Shown piece after piece: positions 8,829-16,759 of a DNA stretch of 24,680 bases. The notes beneath the pieces are model-generated. The model did no database searches. It saw only the letters and a program-made list of their open reading frames with translations, and was not told the origin of the DNA. This DNA comes from a virus. The stretch's first letter is position 1. Each line of letters opens with the position of its first letter. The DNA is taken from the IMG/VR virus record IMGVR_UViG_3300033388_002028, positions 1-24,680 of that record; one strand, 5' to 3'. Both the position numbers and the translations under genes were made by a program.

Positions 8829-9190
8829 AAAGGGGTTAGTTTATTGACCCTCCAAACTCCCATCAGTAGCTCATAAAGTTCAGTAAGTTTCCCCTTGAAG
8901 TACTCGAAAATATAGTCTTCATCTAGGTTTCTAGCCTGCTCATTCTCATTCCCAACATAAGAAACGCCTTTAAGCGAGCTAATTACTAAATCCATATATT
9001 CATCTTCATCAAGAGTAGAGATTGAGCGCATTATTTCAATACCCATCTCTTCATCTGTCATTTTTTTACCTGAAGCACCGAAAAACAATCCCATGACCAA
9101 TCTATCGACCATGAAGCCATTTTTTCCAGTATAAAGTACTACCTGGTATTCTTTACCAACTACGGTAACCGTTTTAAATTGTTTTTCCAT
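8744..9190 (-). CDS. Tail assembly chaperone, zero-frame product (G-like)
   Basis: A 148-aa cytoplasmic protein positioned between tail tube and tape measure, the invariable place of tail chaperones. The first 120 residues look folded (KTVTVVGKEYQVVLYTGKNG, then a mostly helical region rich in Asp, Glu, Leu and Met). The last 28 residues after TPF are low complexity (Gln, Thr, Ser, Pro), as expected when the zero-frame tail beyond a slip site is unimportant. It is not expected to be in the virion. Family assignment rests on position, size and the frameshift rather than on a strong motif. Confidence 0.72.
   Translation of the reverse strand: MEKQFKTVTVVGKEYQVVLYTGKNGFMVDRLVMGLFFGASGKKMTDEEMGIEIMRSISTLDEDEYMDLVISSLKGVSYVGNENEQARNLDEDYIFEYFKGKLTELYELLMGVWRVNKLTPFPQQDGSQTETTATSPQQPETNKSSLQG
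8828..8834 (-). promoter_or_regulatory. Probable -1 ribosomal frameshift site
   Basis: On the minus strand the zero-frame codons read ACC CCT TTT CCT. This contains the heptamer C CCT TTT, which fits the canonical X XXY YYZ pattern for simultaneous -1 slippage. It lies inside the short overlap in which the -1 frame is open, 28 codons before the zero-frame stop. It joins the two chaperone frames as in lambda G/GT. Confidence 0.7.
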
Positions 9191-9224
9191 CTTTTAATCT
9201 CCGGGGTATGGATGATTTGTTTGC

Positions 9225-9629
9225 TTATCGTCCTCTAAACTCTGACTCAACAGCCACTTTCAGAACAACATTTCTTGCAGTAGCTTCTATAGATGCATTT
9301 GGTGGATCAATGCTTTCAATAGTCGCACTACCAAATAACTTATAGTCACCACCGATGATGGCAGAAGCCCAAGGAAATGGCCCCACTGCCGCATCAAGAT
9401 CCGCTATACGCATAGCCTCAATAATACTAAGCTGAGGAGAAGTAGCCATAAAAGGAACCGTGATAGTGATTAGCATGTTTCGATTTGCTGATCTTTCCGT
9501 TTTTCCATTTTGACCTTGTTTAAAGGTAAAATCTGGACTGTCAGATTCAACAGTGATATCACCATCAAGATCTGTAATTGACAAGCCATTGATGGTGTTT
9601 TTATACTTTTTATGATCCCATGTTTTCAT
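9225..9629 (-). CDS. Tail tube protein (DUF3277-type)
   Basis: A 134-aa protein of the DUF3277 family, which builds the inner tube of the contractile tail. Seen: NGLSITDLDGDITVESDSPD near the N-terminus, then FTFKQGQNGKTERSANRNML, matching the family's G.DG...R....D. The tail reads SIDPPNASIEATARNVVLKV, like the terminal beta hairpin of tube proteins. It directly follows the sheath gene by 11 bases, the normal sheath-tube order, with a CCC/GGGG-type ribosome site before the ATG. Confidence 0.82.
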   Translation of the reverse strand: MKTWDHKKYKNTINGLSITDLDGDITVESDSPDFTFKQGQNGKTERSANRNMLITITVPFMATSPQLSIIEAMRIADLDAAVGPFPWASAIIGGDYKLFGSATIESIDPPNASIEATARNVVLKVAVESEFRGR

Positions 9630-9640
9630 TTTATGACCCC

Positions 9641-10693
9641 TTAACCAGCTACAAAGTTAATATTTAAAACTGTATGAATACTATCCATTGGCGTGTAGTT
9701 CACTTTGATGTTTGGTAGATTTCTTTTATCTACATCTGCACTCGGAATAGATGCATATTCTGGAACAACAACCGTGAATACTTCCATGATATACTGTCTA
9801 TCACTAGATTTCGCCAAGTTGAATATGCTTGTGATGGCCGCGCCAACGCTTTGAGCACCTGCATCATCATAAGTAATACCATAGCCATCATTTGCAGTGC
9901 CAAGAAGGTTAAAAACTGCTTCCATGGTTCTGAATCTAAGCCAGTCATTTTTAATTGTGGTATCAATAAAAGTAGTGTTATCACCACAAGTACCAAAAAA
10001 TGTACGCTTTGTATTTGCAATATCAGTATAGACATTCAAACCACTTGCACTAGCTGCGGCAAGTTGCGCCTTTGTTAGTGTATCGGCAGTGGTTGAATTA
10101 ACTTCTTTGTGCGCCCACATTCCACGAGCTGGATCTAATCCACATCTTCGAGTACAAATTGCAATATTCAAGAATTCATCGTCATATTCAGAATGATCGT
10201 GAGACCAAATACTAACATAAATTAGAGTATTTGCCACAAGAGCAGTCATTGCTGCATCACCAACTGTATAACTTGGTGCTTCAATATGGAACATTTTGTA
10301 GTTTGCAATTCCATATGTTTCTAAAGAAGTTGCCAAAGCTGCAATAGTTGCATCAGTAGCAGCGTCGCCAGCATACAAACAAACATGATAAAAATCAAGT
10401 CCTTCGGCGGCATCACAACCAGCCTTAACCAAAGCATCAGTCATCGCTGTAACTGGAATAATAACAATACCTTGAGGTCTTACTGTTTGGCCAAAAAAGA
10501 TAACCGCTTGAGTATATGCTTCGACTGCATTCGTATAGTCAGCCTCAACATCATCAAGGTCTACATAATACTTTGCTTCCGTAAATGCTGCATCAATTAC
10601 ACAAATAGCCATTGTATTTACAGATGTAGGTGTAGCAGAAGAACCTGCCGATGATAGCGCAATATTTACAATCACTTCCATTTTCTTATCCAT
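9641..10693 (-). CDS. Tail sheath protein (DUF3383-type)
   Basis: A 350-aa sheath protein of the DUF3383 family, the contractile outer layer of the tail. Visible features are the N-terminal VNIALSSAGSSATPTSVNTM segment, a Rossmann-like central part with FYHVCLYAGDAATDATIAAL, and a C-terminal IKVNYTPMDSIHTVLNINF. The C-terminal part would form the inter-subunit beta sheet mesh. I chose the second in-frame ATG (MDKKMEV) because AGGAGG lies 7 bases upstream of it. The ATG two codons earlier would have almost no spacing. It overlaps the neck gene region closely, as expected for coupled late genes. Confidence 0.88.
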   Translation of the reverse strand: MDKKMEVIVNIALSSAGSSATPTSVNTMAICVIDAAFTEAKYYVDLDDVEADYTNAVEAYTQAVIFFGQTVRPQGIVIIPVTAMTDALVKAGCDAAEGLDFYHVCLYAGDAATDATIAALATSLETYGIANYKMFHIEAPSYTVGDAAMTALVANTLIYVSIWSHDHSEYDDEFLNIAICTRRCGLDPARGMWAHKEVNSTTADTLTKAQLAAASASGLNVYTDIANTKRTFFGTCGDNTTFIDTTIKNDWLRFRTMEAVFNLLGTANDGYGITYDDAGAQSVGAAITSIFNLAKSSDRQYIMEVFTVVVPEYASIPSADVDKRNLPNIKVNYTPMDSIHTVLNINFVAG

Positions 10694-10695
10694 CG

Positions 10696-11229
10696 TCATT
10701 CCTCCTCGGATATAGATACACTAAATTCGTTTTCATTCAATTCGCCCGAAACTGAAATCATTCTTTCAACTGGGGGCGCCATAATATCGTTAAACATAAC
10801 ATTAAATCTCAAAGACCTCTGATTAATCCAAAAGTCTTTTTCCTGTACCGAAATATCGCTAATTGATCCGATATCCTGAACAGTAAAACCATGGTAAAAA
10901 TCATCTTCTTCTGTATAGAAATAATTATTTATGAAATCCTGAAACTCATCTTCTTGAATCAGATTTTTAAGATTTCGTAAATAATCACCTTCACCCTCTA
11001 CTTCATAAAATATAACTTCTGCAATGTGTTGTGCTATCTTTCTTTTTGTGTTTTCTTCATCATTTGCACCAGGTGACATTATTCTTCCATGCTGCTCAAC
11101 TGTGCCGGTTCCGATTGCAATGTAATTACCATCTGGGGCTGGGTCGCTAGATGGGCTCTTGATAGCTTTTAAACTACCTAAAGAATTTACCCACCCACAA
11201 AGAGAGCCTTTCAATTCATCAATTGTCAT
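10696..11229 (-). CDS. LIC_12616-type neck/tail terminator protein
   Basis: A 177-aa protein with the pattern of the LIC_12616 neck family: a short N-terminal helix, then the early strand NYIAIGTGTVEQHGR (about 35-49), a variable acidic middle, and the C-terminal FYHGFTVQDIGSISDISVQ / WINQRSLRFNVMFND. That last part matches the family's DI..I.DIS....W..RA.L.F. Such proteins cap the tail and join it to the head. It lies between the head-closure-like gene (4-base overlap) and the sheath, the standard position. Confidence 0.75.
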   Translation of the reverse strand: MTIDELKGSLCGWVNSLGSLKAIKSPSSDPAPDGNYIAIGTGTVEQHGRIMSPGANDEENTKRKIAQHIAEVIFYEVEGEGDYLRNLKNLIQEDEFQDFINNYFYTEEDDFYHGFTVQDIGSISDISVQEKDFWINQRSLRFNVMFNDIMAPPVERMISVSGELNENEFSVSISEEE

Positions 11230-11606
11230 GGGAATAATAACTCTCTAACGCCATCTGGAACCGCTTCATCTGGAACCATATTCCCTACTAGTTCATAATG
11301 AGGGATGATACCGTTTTGATATGGATTGCAATCACCTAACTGATAAATTTCTACACCAAAAGCAATATAAACACCTTCATTCCCTGCTCTAACTCTAGAA
11401 TCTAGGAATTCAGATGCAATAACTTTACACATTCCAGTCGTTCGACTACCTTGAGTATATGCTAAAACTTCTTTGGCTGTCATTGGGTGAATAGAGCCCT
11501 CCATAGTACTTAATGAAGGAGTTCCATGCACATAATCACCAGAATCATTATGACTCCCAGTGATCATTTGAACGTAATTAAAAGAAAGACCGAAAGCGGT
11601 TGCCAT
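11226..11606 (-). CDS. Probable head closure / head-tail joining protein
   Basis: A 126-aa protein in the connector cluster between DUF4054 and the LIC_12616-type protein. Its central sequence MEGSIHPMTAKEVLAYTQGSR (21 residues at about 35-55; key residues G37, S38, P41) resembles the beta-barrel joining proteins with the pattern G.V.P......L....R. The end has a HYELVGNMVPDE strand. It would close the portal channel or connect it to the tail terminator. Assigned mainly by order and the SIHP pattern. It overlaps both neighbours by 1-4 bases. Confidence 0.6.
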   Translation of the reverse strand: MATAFGLSFNYVQMITGSHNDSGDYVHGTPSLSTMEGSIHPMTAKEVLAYTQGSRTTGMCKVIASEFLDSRVRAGNEGVYIAFGVEIYQLGDCNPYQNGIIPHYELVGNMVPDEAVPDGVRELLFP

Positions 11607-11956
11607 TATACACAGCCTCCAGTTATTCCAGTCCCTTTGTAATACTGTCTCATCAGGTTTTGATATTGTTGACCAAAAGAAGTAGAGGCAAGATCACTAT
11701 CACTTGCTTTATTTGCAAATGATTGAGAAATGGAGCCTTCTTTGCGACTTGAAATCGCCCCTCCAGCTCCGCCGCCTCTCATTTCCAATGTCCCAATATG
11801 CGAGGCCATCAATGAAAGAGCAAGAGAATAAGCATCACAAAAATATGATTTTCCAACACGATAAGAAGCCATATCTAACCAGATTGGTGCTCTTGGGTTG
11901 CTTGCTAAATCAACAGGCATATAGCTTAAAGCTTTGGTTAGTTCTTCACTTGTCAT
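11606..11956 (-). CDS. DUF4054-family head-tail adaptor
   Basis: A 116-aa protein of the DUF4054 family, an adaptor that binds the portal. The family's pattern is visible: ALALMASHIGTLEM-like helix (here LALSLMASHIGTLEM), a glycine-rich turn GGGAGG, AISSRKEGSISQSF (family G.V.S...G..S.S), and LASTSFGQQYQNLMRQYYKG (family LS.T.YG..Y..L.R). It follows the major capsid region and precedes the closure protein, the normal location. The ATG overlaps nothing upstream but lies 12 bases after the previous stop. Confidence 0.82.
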   Translation of the reverse strand: MTSEELTKALSYMPVDLASNPRAPIWLDMASYRVGKSYFCDAYSLALSLMASHIGTLEMRGGGAGGAISSRKEGSISQSFANKASDSDLASTSFGQQYQNLMRQYYKGTGITGGCV

Positions 11957-11968
11957 GTTGGATAAGAC

Positions 11969-12358
11969 CTATTTCTTTTTGTTGGCTTCTTCGGCTTCTA
12001 ATCTCTTGAATTCTGCAATATCGGCAGCTTTCTCTTCTTCTTCTTTTTCCAAAGCTTCTTCTTCTTTGATGCGCTTTTTCTTTTCAGCAGCAGTTTCTTG
12101 CTTAGGAGCATCAGAGCTATTCACGGCTTTTCCAACTTTTTTAAGAGTTTCTTTTGTATTTGCGTGTGCAATGGCTTGCTTTTTTTCATCACCAGTCATT
12201 TCTGATGGTCTATGGACAACCATTTTTCCTGCACTTACAAGCTTTTCAAACTGAGGTGATTTCGTAGCGAAGTCTTTATTAACTACGTTAGAGCCAGGCA
12301 TAAGATTAACGCCATTAACCGTATAAGGTGCTAGTAATTTATTGATAACTATTTTCAT
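11969..12358 (-). CDS. Small charged coiled-coil protein after the capsid gene
   Basis: A 129-aa protein of unknown family. The first 50 residues look like a small beta domain (MKIVINKLLAPYTVNGVNLM). Residues about 85-129 are extremely charged and probably a continuous helix or coiled coil (EEEALEKEEEEKAADIAEFK). The gene lies between the major capsid gene with its terminator and the DUF4054 adaptor. Genes here often encode small head decoration or connector accessory proteins, but no specific role can be given. A terminator immediately upstream implies lower expression than the capsid gene. Confidence 0.6.
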   Translation of the reverse strand: MKIVINKLLAPYTVNGVNLMPGSNVVNKDFATKSPQFEKLVSAGKMVVHRPSEMTGDEKKQAIAHANTKETLKKVGKAVNSSDAPKQETAAEKKKRIKEEEALEKEEEEKAADIAEFKRLEAEEANKKK

Positions 12359-12387
12359 AATTTAATCTCGGAGTTAAAGTTTAATTT

Positions 12388-12437
12388 AAAAAAGAAAGGG
12401 GAGGACGCGCACTAGTTACCCAGTACACGCCACCCCG
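12388..12437 (-). terminator. Strong hairpin terminator after the major capsid gene
   Basis: On the minus strand a GC-rich inverted repeat (GGGGTGG.CGTGTACT pairing with AGTGCGCGTCCTCCCC, with some G-T pairs and one bulge) is followed by TTTCTTTTTT. It starts a few bases past the capsid stop. It would partially stop transcription, raising capsid mRNA relative to the genes downstream. Confidence 0.8.
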
Positions 12438-12443
12438 AACTAA

Positions 12444-13385
12444 CTAGAAATCTAAATAAACGGCACCTGTTGGGCGTTTAAATACTGTTCCACCACATCG
12501 AGCAAAACAATTCACAATAGCAGATAACGCTACATACTGTGGATTCAATTGACGAAATGGAACCGGCAAGATGTATGAAAGAATTGATTTATCTTTCTTG
12601 TACAGCATTGCGCGATCATCATCTTTTGTTTCATTTTGATCATCAAGATAAATACATTCTTCCCAGGTTGTAATACCTTGAGCGGCAAAAATCTTTTTCA
12701 AAGAATCTAAATAAGTTTCAGAAACAGCATCAGAACGGAAAGTGGTTGTTAAGAATACCCATGCATCATGAGGAATCTTAATAGTTTCCATTTTGATTGT
12801 AGCCTTACCGTTTGTACCGGCTGTATTTGCTATACCAGTATCAATCATGGCTTGAATATCTGTAGTAATTTGAGCAAGAGTCTTTTTATTCCATGCTGTA
12901 GAACTACCAGTACCAGTTGCGGCAGCTGCCACAATAGGGACGTTTGGATGATTCACCATGCCAGTAAGGTTATAATCTTCACTACCGTAAAAAATTACTT
13001 CATCAACTTTTTCATCAATCTTTCTACGAGCCGTATCTGATTCGTCACGACTTAGGTTTTCACCCATGAAAGACCAAGCATCAAGCTCTTGAGTTGTGTA
13101 AGAGTATGAATCAGCGATAGTATAAAGCTGAGCGGTGATCAATTTGAAAGATCTACCAATAGCAGGAATATCTGTTGCGCCATCTTCTACTATTTTCGCC
13201 ATACCCATTTCTGAGAAGATTTTGAAAGTATAAGTTAAGGCAGATGCATTCACACCAGGTTGCATAGGAACAGATGATGTTGCTTCGAGGTTAGCTCTTG
13301 GCAAATCATAAGTTTCTGAAATAATCTGATTGAACATTCTTGTGACTTCGTTTAAAGTCTCCGTTGAATCGCGGAAAGTTCTCAT
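12444..13385 (-). CDS. Major capsid protein (DUF2184-type)
   Basis: A 313-aa major head protein of the DUF2184 family (HK97 fold expected). Family-like features include the N-terminal MFNQIISETYDLPRANLEAT, the SALTYTFKIFSEMGMAKIVEDGA segment in the first third, EKVDEVIFYGSEDYNLTGMVNHPNV in the middle and ILPVPFRQLNPQYVALS near the end. AAGGAG lies 6 bases before the ATG. It follows the cement gene by 9 bases and is the only late gene here with an immediately following strong terminator, in keeping with the most abundant virion protein. Confidence 0.87.
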   Translation of the reverse strand: MRTFRDSTETLNEVTRMFNQIISETYDLPRANLEATSSVPMQPGVNASALTYTFKIFSEMGMAKIVEDGATDIPAIGRSFKLITAQLYTIADSYSYTTQELDAWSFMGENLSRDESDTARRKIDEKVDEVIFYGSEDYNLTGMVNHPNVPIVAAAATGTGSSTAWNKKTLAQITTDIQAMIDTGIANTAGTNGKATIKMETIKIPHDAWVFLTTTFRSDAVSETYLDSLKKIFAAQGITTWEECIYLDDQNETKDDDRAMLYKKDKSILSYILPVPFRQLNPQYVALSAIVNCFARCGGTVFKRPTGAVYLDF

Positions 13386-13394
13386 TTCATCTCC

Positions 13395-14150
13395 TTAGGC
13401 GATGTTTAGTTTAATGTATGCTAATTCAGTGCCAAGAGCAGACGTTACGAACTTTGCATTAGGGATCAAAGTTCCACCTGCATTGCTAGAAATGCCATAA
13501 CTTGCATCATAGTAAACAGGTTTTTCAGATAAAACATCTTCTGAAACTTGAACCATGATTGTTCCTTTGCTCATCACGCCAACCATATCATCTTCTTGAG
13601 TAGTTGAACGAGTAGTGTTCAAAGTGGCAATTCCGATAAAAACGCTTCCTGGATTGAAATCAACACCAGCATTTGTTACTGCTACTGCAAAAGTAAAACC
13701 AGAAGTACCAGCATTTACAGTAAATTCGTCATCATTGGCATCAGTACCTTCGATAACTGCTGTCAATGTCATTTTTGTAGCACCATCAGCGGCTGTATAT
13801 AATGGATCGGCATAGTTTGCAACCAAATCATCTAGTAAGGTAGCAACAGTTGAGCCAGCAGTCGTTGCGGCTGTAGAAACCGAAACACCACCCTTATACA
13901 AGACAACTGAGCCAATCGCGGCCGTTACTTCCGTAGGAGTAATATCAACAGTACGAGCTTCGGCAGCCGCTGCACCATCATTTACCGTATACGCTTTGTC
14001 ATCTTCGCCATATCGACCAAAACAAAGAAAGCCACCATTTGCATCAATCGCATTTTTAAGCGATTTAGAAGCAATGCTTGAAGGTTCATTACGTTGTACT
14101 AAACCAGGAGAGCCAATTGATTTGCCATATTGATTAACATTATAAGACAT
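13395..14150 (-). CDS. Head cement / decoration protein
   Basis: A 251-aa structural protein between the protease/scaffold and the major capsid gene. It is rich in Ala, Thr, Gly and Val, with a C-terminal part typical of phage structural cement proteins: IGIATLNTTRSTTQEDDMVG, KGTIMVQVSEDV, KPVYYD, IPNAKFVTSA and ELAYIKLNIA. The middle (about 55-165) looks like an inserted beta domain that may be exposed on the capsid (inference). The start overlaps the previous stop (TAATG). Confidence 0.75.
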   Translation of the reverse strand: MSYNVNQYGKSIGSPGLVQRNEPSSIASKSLKNAIDANGGFLCFGRYGEDDKAYTVNDGAAAAEARTVDITPTEVTAAIGSVVLYKGGVSVSTAATTAGSTVATLLDDLVANYADPLYTAADGATKMTLTAVIEGTDANDDEFTVNAGTSGFTFAVAVTNAGVDFNPGSVFIGIATLNTTRSTTQEDDMVGVMSKGTIMVQVSEDVLSEKPVYYDASYGISSNAGGTLIPNAKFVTSALGTELAYIKLNIA

Positions 14151-15268
14151 TATTTATCCCCTTTTTCGCCAGATAATTTCTTACGCATTTTTTCAAATGA
14201 CGCTTCTGGATCAACTTTTTTGGTTTTAGTTCTGCGAACGCCATCCGTAAATGTGTTGCTTTCTGAAACAACTGCTTTTGCATCAAGAACTTGACAAGCT
14301 GTATCAAACATTCCACCAACATAGTCTTCTGATTTTCCTTCAAGTACTGTTTCATCACCAAAAGCTTTTTTGATAACTGCAGTTTGAACAACAAGTGCAG
14401 AATCTTCTGCTTTCACTTCACAATCGTAATCTTTTGCTTTTGAAATCAAAGTGATTTTTGCATTTACAGCATCATTAATTGCGGAATCATTTGTTTGAGT
14501 CTTTTTTAATGTTTCATTTTCGATATTGGCAGCGTCAAGTTTACCCTGTGCTGTATCGCGTTCTTTCGTCAACGTTGTAACAGAAGTTTCTGAATCGCCT
14601 AGGTTCTTTTTCATAGCTTGGTAAGCTGAAACCACGGCCTCATCTGCCTCATGTTGAACGCCATCAATGATCATTTTTTTCATTGCGCTGTCCTTTTGAA
14701 TTTGGCTACCACTTGGAGCCGTGTTAAATAGTTTTTCATAGTCGGCACTATCGCCAATTTTAACGGTCACGGAGTCACCAGCACGGCCTTTTTTTACTAA
14801 GGCAATGTGATTGTAGGAGATATCTGTCATGCGCTCCGTATGATCTGAGCCCTGCCAGTTGCCTTCATCCATGACTAAATTTGTATCATACCCACTAGAA
14901 AAAGCTTCGACCTCTCCAGCTTCAATAGCTCGAATTGCTTCTTTATCCGTTATTGTTACGGTTACAAATGAGTTTAAACCATCGAAATATGCATCATTTG
15001 CAGACATTCCAACGGATAGCTCTTTGGCGTTTTCTGGGGAGACATCTTCACCAGGATGATGCAGTGTCATTGGAATAGAGTTTAGAGAATGTGTAGCCTC
15101 ACCGACCTCATCAACAGGTCGTACTCGATGCACGTAATTACCGCTTGCATCCATATATCGAAAAACACCGGCACCAGTAACGCACATTCTACCAGTTAAA
15201 TACCCATCATTTGTACGAGTAAATGTATTTGGCCTGACTTCGGAAAAATCTCTAGCTTGTGTCTTCAT
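14150..15268 (-). CDS. DUF2213 prohead protease/scaffold protein
   Basis: A 372-aa DUF2213 protein, probably a capsid maturation protease fused to a scaffold. The N-terminal domain (about 1-170) shows GYLTGRMCVTGAGVFRY, the His-containing IPMTLHHPGED (about 66-76), the Ser-containing EAFSSGYDT (about 121-129) and DISYNHIALVKKGRAG (about 149-164), the hallmark order of the family. His and Ser are plausible catalytic residues (inference). Residues about 215-265 are helical and charged like scaffold. Start chosen as MKTQARDF. An ATG 18 bases upstream is possible, and neither has a clear ribosome site. Confidence 0.85.
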   Translation of the reverse strand: MKTQARDFSEVRPNTFTRTNDGYLTGRMCVTGAGVFRYMDASGNYVHRVRPVDEVGEATHSLNSIPMTLHHPGEDVSPENAKELSVGMSANDAYFDGLNSFVTVTITDKEAIRAIEAGEVEAFSSGYDTNLVMDEGNWQGSDHTERMTDISYNHIALVKKGRAGDSVTVKIGDSADYEKLFNTAPSGSQIQKDSAMKKMIIDGVQHEADEAVVSAYQAMKKNLGDSETSVTTLTKERDTAQGKLDAANIENETLKKTQTNDSAINDAVNAKITLISKAKDYDCEVKAEDSALVVQTAVIKKAFGDETVLEGKSEDYVGGMFDTACQVLDAKAVVSESNTFTDGVRRTKTKKVDPEASFEKMRKKLSGEKGDK

Positions 15269-15299
15269 ACTACAAAATATAAACATTAAAACTAAATAA

Positions 15300-15316
15300 A
15301 GTCATGAAAAATGACT
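15300..15316 (-). terminator. Weak hairpin between two head genes
   Basis: A 6-bp inverted repeat (AGTCAT/ATGACT, 5-base loop) followed on the minus strand by TTATTTAG lies in the 53-base gap before the DUF2213 gene. It could be a weak terminator or processing site. The gap is longer than other gaps within the head genes. Confidence 0.35.
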
Positions 15317-15321
15317 AATCG

Positions 15322-15849
15322 CTAGTTTTTTATGTGTTTAATCGTATCAACTGAAAAGCTAACGGCTCTAATTGTATCACCAGAATCAAATAATGGCCTT
15401 GCTGATTTTTTGGCCTTAATTGTATATGGTGCATTTGCTGCATACTTTTCGCTTTTGAGCATTGCCCTTTGTAATCGACCTTTACCCTCGACACCAATCC
15501 TATTTAAGGCATCTCCTGGCTTCTTTTTCATATTGACTACAAGCCTAAGCTGCTGTTCGCCTATTTTAAGCATGTCACGCCAATTAAATTTTCTATACAC
15601 TTCCATGAATGGCCGTGGAGGTAATGCTGGGTATTTTCGCCCACTATCCGAAACACCTGCAGGATGTCCATCATTTAAAATACGGGCAATTCTTGCATAA
15701 GTCATAGGCAATAATTGCCCTGGTTGTGGTTTTGCTTTTTTCCCGTCAACCCAGCCAATTCTCACCGTTCTTTTTTCAATGAACTCAATTCGAGATTTCA
15801 CAAGCCCTATTTTATTTATATAATCTCGTATATTCTTGATTTCTGACAT
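15322..15849 (-). CDS. Tail-completion / virion-morphogenesis-like protein
   Basis: A 175-aa basic protein resembling the HK97 gp10 / phage virion morphogenesis group. Seen: RTVRIGWVDGKK, YARIARILNDGHPAG (family A..A..HE.G), PALPPRPFMEVYRK (family PPRPFLR), and a C-terminal YTIKAKKSARPLFDSGDTI, matching the family's T...K....PL.DTG.M. The ATG at 15849 follows the upstream stop after one base (TAATATG) and has AGGCGG upstream. A longer frame starting 33 bases earlier is rejected. Its place before the protease gene, rather than after the capsid gene, is unusual. Confidence 0.75.
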   Translation of the reverse strand: MSEIKNIRDYINKIGLVKSRIEFIEKRTVRIGWVDGKKAKPQPGQLLPMTYARIARILNDGHPAGVSDSGRKYPALPPRPFMEVYRKFNWRDMLKIGEQQLRLVVNMKKKPGDALNRIGVEGKGRLQRAMLKSEKYAANAPYTIKAKKSARPLFDSGDTIRAVSFSVDTIKHIKN

Positions 15850-15850
15850 A

Positions 15851-16759
15851 TTAAGCCGCCTGTTGGGTGATTCCTGTCCCAACTGTGTCTAAAACGTATG
15901 AACCTGCAAAGGTTATATCCCAAGGTAATGCAATGCACCTACAATTGTAATCCTGACCCGTGTGCAAATGAACCATTCCAGAAGTACGAGGTTTTTTGAT
16001 CAACTTGTTATCCACTAATTCGTAGTAATAATCCACATTATCCCATGAGCAAATTTTTGTATTCATTCGTGCATGAGTTGCTCGAGTTCTTCCATCCATT
16101 CCTGCAGCCCATTGATAATAATCAAGCCCTACCTCTTGATATTGCTCTTTGGTTAGTGCTGAATTAAGCTTTCCGACCTCAGTCCTAGAAATAAGCTCAG
16201 CCTTGGATTTTGACATAGAGCGGACTTTCTTCATCATGAGTTTTTTAGTTTCGGTTCTTGTATTGCCTGACATCCAATTTTCAAAAGCTATTTGTGAGCA
16301 ATTCTTTTTCAAATCACTACGAACAGATGTGCAGAGCTCCATAAAATCCGCTTCCCATTGCTCTTTTATGCTATCACCAACAATAGGAGGAAAATACCTT
16401 TCACCAAAAACTGCCTCTGAGAACTTAACAGTACTTTTCATTGTGAAGGTTTGGACTTCGTTTGATAACTGAGCCACTTTTTCAACAATCAAAGGATTTA
16501 AAGCAGCCTCAGTGACCTGAGGCAATATTATTTCTTCACTCAATTCAGCATCAATAAGCTTGCTATTATCAAGCGTTTCTTCCGCGATAATTTCACCATA
16601 TTGGAAGAAATACTTTCTTAGAAAAGATTCAGTTTCGCGCTCAATCGCCCACGGATAAAAGCTGTTTACATTTAGCTTTTTTGGCTTAACTCTTTCACGC
16701 TTCCCTTCGGCCTTTCGATTAACTTTGACCGAATTAACGAAGTCTATGTAATTACTCAT
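15851..16759 (-). CDS. Minor head protein, Mu F / SPP1 gp7-like
   Basis: A 302-aa minor capsid or head morphogenesis protein. The conserved Mu F-like region is at the C-terminus: AELISRTEVGKLN (about 187-199), DGRTRATHARMN (about 222-233) and HTGQDYNCRC (about 266-275). These are the family's R.E......, D.RTR..H..., and H....NCRC signatures. Such proteins associate with the portal and may be packaged with DNA. It overlaps the portal gene by 8 bases and is the usual next gene after the portal. Confidence 0.88.
   Translation of the reverse strand: MSNYIDFVNSVKVNRKAEGKRERVKPKKLNVNSFYPWAIERETESFLRKYFFQYGEIIAEETLDNSKLIDAELSEEIILPQVTEAALNPLIVEKVAQLSNEVQTFTMKSTVKFSEAVFGERYFPPIVGDSIKEQWEADFMELCTSVRSDLKKNCSQIAFENWMSGNTRTETKKLMMKKVRSMSKSKAELISRTEVGKLNSALTKEQYQEVGLDYYQWAAGMDGRTRATHARMNTKICSWDNVDYYYELVDNKLIKKPRTSGMVHLHTGQDYNCRCIALPWDITFAGSYVLDTVGTGITQQAA

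Noticed and set aside
9730-10035. Minus-strand ORF of 101 aa inside the sheath gene
   Set aside because: It lies in another frame of a clear sheath gene and has no ribosome site or plausible composition.
14140-14394. Minus-strand ORF of 84 aa overlapping the protease/scaffold gene
   Set aside because: Alternate-frame shadow of the Lys-rich end of the DUF2213 gene.
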